Positions 16,250 to 22,946 of a stretch of DNA of 26,825 bases are shown here, piece by piece. Position 1 is the stretch's first letter. Each line of letters begins with the position of its first letter. Below the pieces are notes generated by a model that saw only the letters and a program-made list of their open reading frames with translations, did no database searches and was not told the origin of the DNA. Source of the stretch: a virus. The translations under genes and the position numbers were made by a program. The stretch spans positions 1 to 26,825 of the IMG/VR virus record IMGVR_UViG_3300005833_000023; one strand, given 5' to 3'.

Positions 16250-16482
16250 GCAAACACGGTCATTGTAGGAAAAATTGGAAGTCGCCGACCTATAAGGCGC
16301 GTCAGGGTATCCAGATCCAGCGCCCTGGAGGGCGCGGCGCCGCTGCCGAGCTGCTAACCCCCGGCGCTCCTGCTCGGCTTCCGGGCGCCTCTCTTGCTGG
16401 CGGCGGGGGAGGCGGGCCACGGCGTCCCCTCTCCGGCGGGCTCGCGCCCCCGCCGCCGGCATCTCGCGGAGGTTCAAGATGA
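16246..16482 (+). CDS. Doubtful small ORF, GTGA/ATGA-linked
   Basis: A possible 78-residue product starting at a GTG that overlaps the previous stop and ending in an ATGA overlap with the next gene. That is the pattern of real genes in this window. The first 25 residues (SKHGHCRKNWKSPTYKARQG) are basic and plausible. The remaining 50 are low-complexity Gly/Pro/Ala/Arg that GC-rich non-coding DNA would also give. The start of the stretch is locally AT-rich (16258-16280) and a 7-bp stem (GCGCCCT/AGGGCGC, 16320-16335) lies inside it. It may instead be a 230-base non-coding leader. Confidence 0.3.
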   Translation: MSKHGHCRKNWKSPTYKARQGIQIQRPGGRGAAAELLTPGAPARLPGASLAGGGGGGPRRPLSGGLAPPPPASRGGSR

Positions 16483-16799
16483 GCAACCGCATCGACCTCG
16501 ACCTCGGGGACGGGCACACGCTCCGGTTCTTCATGTGGGCCCCGAACCGAGACCTGAACCCGCGGTACGCCGGAATGCCAGACGTGGAGCGGGCTGGCTG
16601 CACGATCTGGCACTCGGCACCGAGCGGCGACCCGTGCGAGGGCGCCCTCACCTTCGACCTGCCCGAGACGCGACACCTGGCGCCGGATGGTCGCCGCTGG
16701 CAAGTCGAGTCCTGGGACCCGCTGACGATATCCCCAAGCGTGCTCTGCCACTGCGGCGACCACGGCTTCGTCCGCGGCGGGAAGTGGGTGCGCGCATGA
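16479..16799 (+). CDS. DUF6527-like small protein
   Basis: A 106-residue soluble protein. The first half is beta-like (IDLDLGDGHTLRFFMWAPNR). The second half carries SWDPLTISPSVLCHCGDHGF then VRGGKWV, which is the recognisable end of the DUF6527 group, with Cys90 and Cys92 and a His beside them that could bind metal. A further Cys41 and Cys53 lie in AGCTIWHSAPSGDPCEGAL. The biochemical role is unknown. It has an excellent ribosome site (GGAGG, 16468-16472) six bases before the ATG, so it need not depend on the doubtful ORF upstream. It overlaps the next gene by 4 bp. Confidence 0.6.
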   Translation: MSNRIDLDLGDGHTLRFFMWAPNRDLNPRYAGMPDVERAGCTIWHSAPSGDPCEGALTFDLPETRHLAPDGRRWQVESWDPLTISPSVLCHCGDHGFVRGGKWVRA

Positions 16800-16987
16800 T
16801 CGCCACCCCGTACGAGGCCCGGCGCCTGCTCGCCGCCGCGACCGAGGCGCTGGCCAAGCCGGCGACCGGGCCGGAGGATCCGGACTGCACCTGTCCCTAT
16901 TGCACCCGCATGCGCGGCCTCGTGGAGCACTACCGGCGGGAGGTCGCGCTGGCGGACGAGCGGCAGAACCAAGGAGCGTTCGGGTGA
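16796..16987 (+). CDS. Small Cys-containing helical protein
   Basis: A 63-residue product with a helix (PYEARRLLAAATEALAK), a loop containing DCTCPYC (Cys31, 33, 36), and a second helix (MRGLVEHYRREVALADERQN). The C-x-C-x2-C cluster could bind a metal or form disulfides, but with only three cysteines a complete zinc site would need a His, such as His45, or a partner. It is coupled to both neighbours by ATGA and GTGA overlaps. No family is recognised, and nothing shows whether it belongs to lysis or is a passenger. Confidence 0.6.
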   Translation: MIATPYEARRLLAAATEALAKPATGPEDPDCTCPYCTRMRGLVEHYRREVALADERQNQGAFG

Positions 16988-17364
16988 CCGACCCGCGTCC
17001 AGACCGGGCGGGGAACCCCGTCGCGGACCTCCTCGGTGGCCTGCTACGGGGCGGTCGGCCGGGAGACCGCGAGCTCCGGCGCGGGGCCCGGAAGGTGGGC
17101 CTCGTCGCCACCCTGATCGCCCTCCTCGCCTGGCTCCCCTGGCTCCTCGTCCGGGGCGACAACCGCATCGACAGGGTCATCGAGGCGCAGCAGCGGAACG
17201 TAGACCGCCAGGACCAGAACCTGCGCGAGGCGGTGACCGCCATCCACCGGCTTGCCGCCGCCGTGGAGGCCCAAACCACGGAGGACCGCGAGATGCGCCT
17301 CATCCTCCTCTCGACGGACACGAAGCCGGCGAGCCGGAAGTTCTCCCCGAGGCCGGTCCGATGA
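16984..17364 (+). CDS. Membrane-anchored coiled-coil protein (spanin-like or DUF-type)
   Basis: A 126-residue product from a GTG in the overlap. Residues 1-37 are polar and basic, residues 38-57 (VGLVATLIALLAWLPWLLVR) form a transmembrane helix, and residues 60-108 are a coiled coil with heptad-like I/V/L positions (RIDRVIEAQQRNVDRQDQNL). This N-in, single-helix, external coiled-coil layout is like an i-spanin, though the long N-terminal cytoplasmic part is unusual. No lipoprotein o-spanin with a lipobox is visible next to it. A tail-associated scaffold is another possibility. It ends in an ATGA overlap with another membrane/coiled-coil gene. Confidence 0.5.
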   Translation: MTDPRPDRAGNPVADLLGGLLRGGRPGDRELRRGARKVGLVATLIALLAWLPWLLVRGDNRIDRVIEAQQRNVDRQDQNLREAVTAIHRLAAAVEAQTTEDREMRLILLSTDTKPASRKFSPRPVR

Positions 17365-17735
17365 ACGCCCGCGTTTGGCACATCCTCCAGCACCCGTTGC
17401 TCCTGCCGCTGGCCCTCATCGCAGGGGTGGCCGGAGCGGACGTTGCGCGGGGCGTGTGGCTCGAGGTCCACCTCCCCATCTTCGTGGTCGGGGTGTCGGT
17501 CGTCCTCTGCGTGTACCTCATCAGCAGACGAGATCGGGTCTGGGTCCGGGTCACGAGCGATTCCTTCGATGAGGTCCGCCGCGAGCATCGCGAGAAAATC
17601 CGGAGCCTGGAGACGTTCCGCGAACTGCAACTGGAGCACAACCGAAACGAGCGGCGACGCCTGACCGAATCAACGGAACGCATAGATCAACTGGAGCAGC
17701 TCCCCATCATTCTCGCTGCTAGACGGCGAGGGTAG
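17361..17735 (+). CDS. Two-helix membrane protein with basic coiled-coil tail
   Basis: A 124-residue product with hydrophobic segments at about 12-28 (PLLLPLALIAGVAGADV) and 36-55 (VHLPIFVVGVSVVLCVYLIS), then a highly charged helix from 67 to 112 (DEVRREHREKIRSLETFREL) likely to be a cytoplasmic coiled coil. The layout resembles some two-helix antiholins or phage membrane scaffolds, but no family is recognised. It closes the coupled membrane-protein cluster; a 26-base gap with a strong AGGAGG site then precedes the fibre module. Confidence 0.5.
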   Translation: MNARVWHILQHPLLLPLALIAGVAGADVARGVWLEVHLPIFVVGVSVVLCVYLISRRDRVWVRVTSDSFDEVRREHREKIRSLETFRELQLEHNRNERRRLTESTERIDQLEQLPIILAARRRG

Positions 17736-17761
17736 AACGCACACACGCAGAGGAGGATGCC

Positions 17762-18367
17762 ATGGCAGGCAAGAGCAATTTCCTGGAAGGTCAGATGCTC
17801 GCGAGGATGTTCCGTCGGCTCTCCACGGCGGTCGGTGGCGGCAACGCCTCGACCACGAACATCCTGGTCACGAGCTCGACCGGATTCGTTCCCGGCGACC
17901 TCATCAAGGGGACGACGGCAGGCAGCTACCACCTCGTCACCACCGTGCCCGACGGCACGCACGTGACGGTCACGCCCGCCTTCGGTTCTGCGCCCACTAC
18001 CGGGAACCTCGAATGCTGGGGCTACTCCCCGGCTGCGGTGTACGTCGCGCTATTCACCGCGGCGCCGAGCGATGCGGGTGGCGGGACCGAGTGCAGCGGT
18101 GGCAGCTACGCCCGCGCCCAGGTCACGCAGGCAGACTCCAACTGGGGAGCGCCATCCGGTACGCCGAGGAGCATGTCGAACAGCAACGCGGTCAACTTCG
18201 CGACTCCGTCGGCGGGATGGGGAGCCGTCACGCACTACGCCCTGTTCGACGCTGTCTCGTCTGGGAACCTGCTCTACTGGAACACCATCAGCAACGGGCC
18301 CCAGACCATCAACACCGGGAACACCGTCTCGTTCGCCAGCAGCACGATCACGGTGCAGGAGGACTGA
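17762..18367 (+). CDS. Phage tail fibre / structural protein
   Basis: A 201-residue virion protein. The first 22 residues are a short amphipathic start (NFLEGQMLARMFRR). Residues 30-85 form a beta-rich domain. Residues 93-200 carry VYVALFTAAPSDAGGGTECS, SYARAQV, WGAVTHYALFDA and GNLLYWNT, a characteristic module shared by many siphovirus tail-fibre or minor structural proteins, usually ending as here in a strand plus TITVQ. The module is probably an interaction or tip domain; receptor binding is not shown. A strong AGGAGG precedes the ATG. It overlaps the next gene by one base (TGATG). Confidence 0.7.
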   Translation: MAGKSNFLEGQMLARMFRRLSTAVGGGNASTTNILVTSSTGFVPGDLIKGTTAGSYHLVTTVPDGTHVTVTPAFGSAPTTGNLECWGYSPAAVYVALFTAAPSDAGGGTECSGGSYARAQVTQADSNWGAPSGTPRSMSNSNAVNFATPSAGWGAVTHYALFDAVSSGNLLYWNTISNGPQTINTGNTVSFASSTITVQED

Positions 18368-20091
18368 TGCGCCGCGTGCTCTCGCTGCTCCTGCTGCTCC
18401 CGTCGCTGGCCCTCGGCCAGACCTCTGTCTCCGTCCAGACCACCGACACCATCCAGAGCGGGTGCGTGCTCAATGCTGCGAACGTCACGTGCGTGGTTCC
18501 GCTCAGGGGCAAGACCAGCGCCGGGTTCATCGTCACGGCGGTGTCTTCCCCGACCGGGATCACGCTCGTCGCGGAGACGAGCAGAGACGGCACGAACTGG
18601 GATGGGCAGCCGTTTTTCGACATGGACACGGGCGAACCGTTCAGGAACGGGATCCCGAACGCTTCGCTCGCTGTCGGGTTCGGCAAAACGATCGGGCTCG
18701 GCGGCGGCGACCGTTTCGCGCGCATCCGGGTGTCGGCATGGACGTCCGGGTCTGCCACCATCACGGTCACGGCGACGGATTCGGTTCCGCAGGTCCAGGG
18801 CGTAGCGGAGAGATCCTCTGGAGCCGTCACGTTCAACGCCGCGCAGGTTGCAGCGACGGTCAACCTCGCCGGGAGGCGCGGATGCGGGTTCCAGGTGATC
18901 ACCATTTCCAGTCCGGTCGGGTTCACGCTCGTGCCGGAACTCTCGTGGGACGGCGGAACGACCTGGACGGCCACCTCCTTTGACTCGGTCGCCACCGGCC
19001 TCAAGACGACATCGCTCGCGAACGCCGCTATCGCTGCCGGCGCAGCGTGGACCGTGGTGTCCGCAGGCGGTGCCACGCACGCTCGCGTCAGGGCCTCCGC
19101 CTACACCTCTGGGAACTTCGTGGGTCTGATGGTCGCGAGCGACGCCATCGATCCCACGCTGATGTCCTCCACCCCGACTGGCGCGACGTCAGCACCACCG
19201 ACCTACCTCGGCATCGCCGCTCAGGACAGCGTGACCTCGACGACGATGAACCCGATCCGCTCGCAGGCGCACAACACCGGAGCGGCGAGCGTAGGTCTGG
19301 AGACGCTTCCCGCCATCGCTCGGAGCGCCGTGAACACCACGACTGCGGGTCGGTCGTCTGCGCTGTCCGTGGATACCACGAGCGGCGCGCTGAACGTGCG
19401 GCTCACCGACTCGACCACCTACACCTCTCCGCAGGTGAATGCCCACAACACCGCGGCCCCGGGCGCGGGACTGGCCACCATGCCCTTCATCGCCAGGTCC
19501 GCCACGTCGGGCACCACCGCGGGGCGCTCGGCGGCGGGGGTCGTGGACACGACCACCGGCTTCCAGATCGCGAGCATCGGGGACTCCACCACCTTCACGA
19601 AGGCCGGCGTCCTCGCGAACGACACCACCGCCATCGCCAACGGCCTGTCGGTGCTACCAGCCGTAGCGCGCGCGAGCCCGACGGCGGTCACCGCGGGGCG
19701 CGGCGAGATGCTGGAGATGGACACCGCCACGGGTGGCCTCTACGTCGTGGGTGCGGCAACGACTGCGGCTGTCGGGACCTCGACCGGCGCAACCGACGTG
19801 AACACCACGACGAACATCAAGGCGAGCGCCGGGAACGTCTACGGCGTGTCGTGCGTGAACAACAACGCCTCGGCCTGCTTCCTCCAGTTCTACAACACCT
19901 CCGGCTCGCCAACCTGCGGGACGTCAGTGGTGTGGGCGCTGGCCCTGCCGACCTCTGGCACGCTCAACATCCCACCAGGCGCGGTGCCGCTCGCGAACCA
20001 TGCGACTGGGATCGGCGTCTGCATGGGTACGACGCGCACCGGGTCAACTGCCTGCTCTACCGCCAACTCCTGCACGGTATTCTACAAGTGA
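18367..20091 (+). CDS. Sec-signal-bearing fibre-like repeat protein
   Basis: A 574-residue extracellular or periplasmic-type protein. Residues 1-17 (MRRVLSLLLLLPSLALG) are a full Sec signal peptide with n, h and c regions and an Ala-Leu-Gly cleavage site, leaving Gln18 first. Two related beta-sandwich domains follow, about 20-142 and 150-262; compare ITLVAETSRDGTNWDGQPFF with FTLVPELSWDGGTTWTATSF. Three further repeats of about 58-residue period lie at 299-345, 357-405 and 415-461, each with HNT/NDT, G-L-x-x-(L/M)-P-x-(I/V)-A-R and T-T-A-G-R-like motifs. The C-terminal 110 residues hold six cysteines (496, 504, 517, 552, 563, 569) suited to disulfides. A phage virion protein assembled in cytoplasm would not normally have a signal peptide. 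Confidence 0.65.
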   Translation: MRRVLSLLLLLPSLALGQTSVSVQTTDTIQSGCVLNAANVTCVVPLRGKTSAGFIVTAVSSPTGITLVAETSRDGTNWDGQPFFDMDTGEPFRNGIPNASLAVGFGKTIGLGGGDRFARIRVSAWTSGSATITVTATDSVPQVQGVAERSSGAVTFNAAQVAATVNLAGRRGCGFQVITISSPVGFTLVPELSWDGGTTWTATSFDSVATGLKTTSLANAAIAAGAAWTVVSAGGATHARVRASAYTSGNFVGLMVASDAIDPTLMSSTPTGATSAPPTYLGIAAQDSVTSTTMNPIRSQAHNTGAASVGLETLPAIARSAVNTTTAGRSSALSVDTTSGALNVRLTDSTTYTSPQVNAHNTAAPGAGLATMPFIARSATSGTTAGRSAAGVVDTTTGFQIASIGDSTTFTKAGVLANDTTAIANGLSVLPAVARASPTAVTAGRGEMLEMDTATGGLYVVGAATTAAVGTSTGATDVNTTTNIKASAGNVYGVSCVNNNASACFLQFYNTSGSPTCGTSVVWALALPTSGTLNIPPGAVPLANHATGIGVCMGTTRTGSTACSTANSCTVFYK

Positions 20092-20831
20092 AGTTCACCC
20101 TTCCGGTCCTGCTTCTCTTCGCCTCGGCGGCCCAGGCGCAGCACAAGCCATGGGCCGCGGGGTCTCGGGGTGTTGGCGCAACCGCAGCTCCCATCACGAC
20201 GCCCACGCTGACCACGCGCGGCTCACAGGCATGCACGAACGTGGCCGCCAACGGCACCTGCACCGTGGCGAGCGTCACAACCCCTGGCGCGTCGCTCATC
20301 GTCATCGGAGCGCAGGGAGCCGGACGGACGGTTCAGGGCGCGTTCGCGGGCGTGGCAGTCAACGGCAATGCAGCCGCGCGCGCGGTGACGGTCAATTCCG
20401 GCGCGGCTTTCGGGGTATCGGAGATCTGGACATACTGGAGCCCGGCTGCCCTCTCGGCGGTGAACGTAGTGGTGACCAACTCCTCGGCTGGTGTGATCGA
20501 CGCGGGGGTCTGGGTGCTGGACGCGACGAGCAGCGGCACTCCGAGCGCGGGAGCGACGAACAGCGCATCCGCGAATAGCGGGGCCCCGTCGGTGAGCGTC
20601 ACGACCACCGTCAACTCGTCCGTCGTCGTTGCCGCGATGGCGACATTCTCCCAGGCGGCATTCAGTCCAGGTGCGAACACCGCGGAGTACTACGATTTCG
20701 TCGAGGGGCAGGCCCTCGAGCATGCCTGCGAGTACAACACCCAGACCACCACCAGCGGCAATCCATACACGGTCGCCGCGACCACCACGTCCGGATGGTG
20801 GATGGCGAGCGCGGTCGAGATCAAACCGTAA
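20088..20831 (+). CDS. Second Sec-signal-bearing beta-sandwich protein
   Basis: A 247-residue product from a GTG that overlaps the previous gene's stop (GTGA). Residues 1-17 (MKFTLPVLLLFASAAQA) are a standard Sec signal peptide with Ala-Gln-Ala before the cut, again leaving Gln18 first. The mature part is Thr/Ala/Ser/Val-rich with regular beta strands (SLIVIGAQGA, VGAIDAG-like VIDAGVWVLDAT, VNSSVVVAAMATF) and ends GWWMASAVEIKP, the usual last strand of a family of phage and bacterial surface beta-sandwich domains. Its three cysteines (two near 48-57, one near 224) could form disulfides after export. The function is unknown; exported adhesin or fibre component are both possible. Confidence 0.6.
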   Translation: MKFTLPVLLLFASAAQAQHKPWAAGSRGVGATAAPITTPTLTTRGSQACTNVAANGTCTVASVTTPGASLIVIGAQGAGRTVQGAFAGVAVNGNAAARAVTVNSGAAFGVSEIWTYWSPAALSAVNVVVTNSSAGVIDAGVWVLDATSSGTPSAGATNSASANSGAPSVSVTTTVNSSVVVAAMATFSQAAFSPGANTAEYYDFVEGQALEHACEYNTQTTTSGNPYTVAATTTSGWWMASAVEIKP

Positions 20832-20840
20832 GGAGGACTC

Positions 20841-21167
20841 ATGGCGGCACCGACCACGGGCGGCGGAGCGGAGGTCCTGGCCTTGGCCGCCGGGAGCGCC
20901 ACTCCTATCGACGCGACCAACGCGGCGAACCGGCAGCAGGTCTGCGTCTACAACAACGGTCCACAGCCGGTGACCATCCGGTGTCAGAGTGGCTCCGCGC
21001 CGACGATCACGGTCAACATCGGGACCGTCGTCTCGCCGGGCGGGTCGGAGTGGTTCTGGGCCGGGCAGGGTCTCCGGCTCTACGCCAAGGTGGGCCCCGT
21101 GCCTGTAGGCGAGACCGCCGTGGACCAGGCGACTGGAGCTGCTCTCTGGGTGCACGAGGCGGTGTAG
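20841..21167 (+). CDS. Small beta-rich structural protein of the fibre module
   Basis: A 108-residue protein with no signal peptide. It has a low-complexity start (MAAPTTGGGAEVLALAAG), then short strands (NRQQVCVYNNGPQPVTIRCQ) and a distal segment with PGGSEWFWAGQGLRLYAKVG. The pattern of an 'xxNNGPxPVxIrxxxxxxpTxxxG' strand pair plus a 'GgseWfW' turn resembles small phage proteins that add stabilising or binding units to virions. It has a GGAGG site (AAGGAGGACTC) before the ATG and is separated by a few bases from both neighbours. No named family is assigned. Confidence 0.55.
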   Translation: MAAPTTGGGAEVLALAAGSATPIDATNAANRQQVCVYNNGPQPVTIRCQSGSAPTITVNIGTVVSPGGSEWFWAGQGLRLYAKVGPVPVGETAVDQATGAALWVHEAV

Positions 21168-21170
21168 TCG

Positions 21171-22277
21171 GTGGCCCTGCGGCAACACAAGTTTTTCCTC
21201 CTCGCGGTCCTGGCGGCGGACGCTGGTGGCAGCAACGCCCTCGTCGGGAGCACGCTCTCCGGGACAGGGAGCCTCGGTAGCGCCAGCCTCTCCGTAGACA
21301 AGGCCCTCTCCGCGACCGCGGCGGCCGGGTCCGGGTCCGTCGGTTCCGCGACGCTCACGAACTCAGCGGGCGCGGTCGACCTCGTCGGCAGTACGCTTGC
21401 CGGGTCCGGGTCGGTGTCGTCGGCCGCCCTGTCACTCGGGGTCGGCCTGGCAGCTACGACGGCGGCTGGGACGGGTGCGGTCAGTTCCGCGGCGCTGTCA
21501 CTGTCTGTCGCCCTCACCGCGACAACCGTTGCCGGTGCGGGCTCCATCGGTTCGGCGACCCTCACGAACACGGCGGCCGGTGGCGTCAACCTGATCGGGT
21601 CGACGCTCTCGGGTGTAGGCACGCTCGGCTCCGCGACCATCGCCCTGGACAAGCAGATCCAGGGGACGGCGCTGGCGGGGACCGGGAGCGCGGGCAGCGC
21701 GACTCTCGCCCTCGGCGTGGGCCTGTCCGGCACCAGCCTGTCTGGTACTGGCACCCTTGGCTCCGCCACCCTGACGAACACCGCTGCCGGGTCCGTTGCT
21801 CTCATCGGCAGCACGCTCGCTGGTACCGGCACCCTCGGCACCCCAACCCTCTCGCTGACGAAGGCGCTCCAGACGAGCGCGGCATCGGGTGCCGGCGCCA
21901 TCGGTAGCGCCACTCTCACGAACTCCGGCGCGCCGGTCAACCTCATCGGCAGTACCCTGGCCGGGACAGGCTCCATCAGCTCGGCGGCACTGTCCAAGAC
22001 CGCGGCGCTCGTCGGCACCACCCTGGCGGGTGCGGGATCGACCTCCGGAACCCTCTCCCTCATCGTGCGCCTCACGGGGAGCACGCTGGCCGGGTCGGGG
22101 TCAACGTCGGCGGCAGCACTTGGGAACACCGGATCCGAACAGGTCGAGGCCGCGCCGCGAGTCTACGTCACCATCACGCGGCCCGTCCTCGTGGCGATGC
22201 TCACCCGGCCGACTCTCGCTGTGGAAGTCGTCCGGCCTACGCTGGAAGTCAAGATGGAAGGTGACCCATGGCCGTGA
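21171..22277 (+). CDS. Gly/Ser/Thr/Ala repeat fibre protein (13 tandem repeats)
   Basis: A 368-residue repeat protein from a GTG start. After a short hydrophobic start (KFFLLAVLAADAGG), residues 23-320 consist of about 13 imperfect repeats of 20-27 residues with the consensus L-x-G-(S/T)-(T/S)-L-(A/S)-G-(T/S)-G-(S/T)-x-(G/S)-S-A-(T/A)-L-(S/T). Some copies are extended by TNTAAGxVN. Alternating small and branched residues suggest a beta-solenoid or a trimeric fibre shaft. Residues 330-362 hold a different short repeat, three copies of R-P-(V/T)-L-x-V. There is no full signal peptide. It overlaps the next gene by 10 bp. Fibre function is inferred from repeat type and context. Confidence 0.65.
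   Translation: MALRQHKFFLLAVLAADAGGSNALVGSTLSGTGSLGSASLSVDKALSATAAAGSGSVGSATLTNSAGAVDLVGSTLAGSGSVSSAALSLGVGLAATTAAGTGAVSSAALSLSVALTATTVAGAGSIGSATLTNTAAGGVNLIGSTLSGVGTLGSATIALDKQIQGTALAGTGSAGSATLALGVGLSGTSLSGTGTLGSATLTNTAAGSVALIGSTLAGTGTLGTPTLSLTKALQTSAASGAGAIGSATLTNSGAPVNLIGSTLAGTGSISSAALSKTAALVGTTLAGAGSTSGTLSLIVRLTGSTLAGSGSTSAAALGNTGSEQVEAAPRVYVTITRPVLVAMLTRPTLAVEVVRPTLEVKMEGDPWP
21237..22130 (+). repeat. Tandem coding repeats of about 60-80 bp
   Basis: This DNA encodes the 13 repeats of the fibre protein. Units such as CTCATCGGCAGCACGCTCGC recur with variation, and three-unit blocks ending in the TNTAAG-type extension recur at roughly 200-bp spacing. Copy number could change by recombination or replication slippage, changing shaft length. 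Confidence 0.7.
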
Positions 22278-22603
22278 ACGCGTTTCCGACTCTCTACCTC
22301 GCCAAGGGCTACATCGGTCCGATCGCCATCGACGTGACGTGGGCAGACGGAACTGCCCGCAACATGACCGGAGTCACCGGCACGTTCACGATCTACAGCG
22401 TTCCCCCAGTGGCCGGCGTTGGCGGCACCACGCTCTTCACTCCGAAGACCTTGGCGGCGGCAGGCACGCCGCCGAACCGGGCCACCGTGGACATCGCGAC
22501 CGGGAACCTGGCCACCCCCGGGACCTACTACGCCGAGCTGTCGATGACCGAGGGCGGGGTCACGGACCGGCAGAGCGGCCAGGTCGTGATCGAGGGGCGG
22601 TAG
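22268..22603 (+). CDS. Ig-like baseplate/fibre accessory protein (BppU-N-like)
   Basis: A 111-residue beta protein and the last gene of the late operon. GYIGPIAIDVTWADGTARNM, VTGTFTIYSV, ATVDIATGNLATPGTYYAEL and VTDRQSGQVVIEGR follow the layout of an immunoglobulin-like domain as found at the N-terminus of BppU-type baseplate upper proteins and in small siphovirus structural proteins. It begins within the preceding repeat gene (10-bp overlap), so it is probably made together with the fibre, perhaps as its attachment collar. The stop at 22601-22603 abuts the opposite-strand stop at 22604-22606 with no spacer. Confidence 0.6.
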   Translation: MAVNAFPTLYLAKGYIGPIAIDVTWADGTARNMTGVTGTFTIYSVPPVAGVGGTTLFTPKTLAAAGTPPNRATVDIATGNLATPGTYYAELSMTEGGVTDRQSGQVVIEGR

Positions 22604-22612
22604 TCACCCCTC
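22592..22612. terminator. Weak hairpin at the convergent operon junction
   Basis: GAGGGG (22592-22597) pairs with CCCCTC (22607-22612) around a 9-base loop that contains both convergent stop codons. There is no T-run on either side, so this is at most a poor bidirectional terminator. I list it because it is the only structure between two operons that run into each other. Confidence 0.3.
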
Positions 22613-22627
22613 CTTCGCCGCCGCCGC
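22604..22627 (-). promoter_or_regulatory. Orphan ribosome-site module at operon end
   Basis: Read on the - strand, the last codons GCGGCGGCGAAGGAGGGG plus TGA give AAAKEG and contain AAGGAGG. Elsewhere in this operon the same module starts the next gene; here the next thing is the stop of the opposite operon. It looks like a remnant of a lost downstream gene. Confidence 0.5.
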
Positions 22628-22927
22628 GATCCGGCGCAGGAACAAGCCGCCTTTCGCGTGGTGCTCGTACATCGCCCGGCCGGCGGCGCGCGCCTCCTCC
22701 TCGCTCGGCCGGTACCACTCCCACGTCGGCTCTGGCGCATCGCGTGGCGGCCGGTAGAAGCAGGACTGCGAGATGCCCTTGCAGGTCTCGTCGGTTGGCT
22801 CGCTCCCGTGTCCCCGGCAGCGCAGGAGGAACGGCGTCACGCCCTCGTCGCGATCGATCGTCACGATGCCGACGCCGCACTCCGGGCAGAGGTAGGCGTT
22901 GATCGGCTGGCCGCTCCTGAGGCTCAC
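22604..22927 (-). CDS. Small zinc-ribbon-like phage protein
   Basis: A 107-residue protein, last gene of the - strand operon. The start, QPINAYLCPECGVGIVTIDR, gives a CPEC knuckle; later cysteines at CRGHG, CKG and CFYR could complete a metal site. DEGVTPFLLRC followed later by EPTWEWYRPSEEEA is a combination seen in a widespread small phage family of unknown function. The GTG start overlaps the previous stop (GTGA) with AAGGAGG six bases before it. The C-terminus AAAAKEG encodes another AAGGAGG, although no gene follows. It probably acts early in infection with the other small proteins of the operon; no activity can be assigned. Confidence 0.6.
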   Translation of the reverse strand: MSLRSGQPINAYLCPECGVGIVTIDRDEGVTPFLLRCRGHGSEPTDETCKGISQSCFYRPPRDAPEPTWEWYRPSEEEARAAGRAMYEHHAKGGLFLRRIAAAAKEG

Positions 22928-22946
22928 GGTCCCTCCTTCGCCGCCG
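22924..22946 (-). promoter_or_regulatory. Ribosome-site module in C-terminus, serving 22604-22927
   Basis: On the - strand GCGGCGAAGGAGGGACCGTG contains AAGGAGG encoding AAKEGP of this gene's end and stands six bases before the GTG of the next gene. The same AAKEG-coding module recurs at four other gene ends. Confidence 0.7.

Noticed and set aside
16262-16296. Promoter-like TTGTAG/TTGGAA with TATAAG
   Set aside because: The spacings are 22 and 10 bases, not 16-18, and one AT-rich patch in a GC-rich genome is weak evidence.
16320-16335. Short palindrome GCGCCCT-GG-AGGGCGC as a terminator
   Set aside because: The loop is only two to four bases and no T-run follows; it is common in such GC-rich DNA.
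19047-20087. Upstream extension of the second signal-peptide protein
   Set aside because: This part of the frame is His/Arg/Gly-rich shadow of the preceding gene; the GTG at 20088 directly begins a proper signal peptide.
21237-22130. Regularly spaced repeats reminiscent of a CRISPR array
   Set aside because: Units are imperfect, stay in frame, lack unique spacers and encode a continuous repeat protein.
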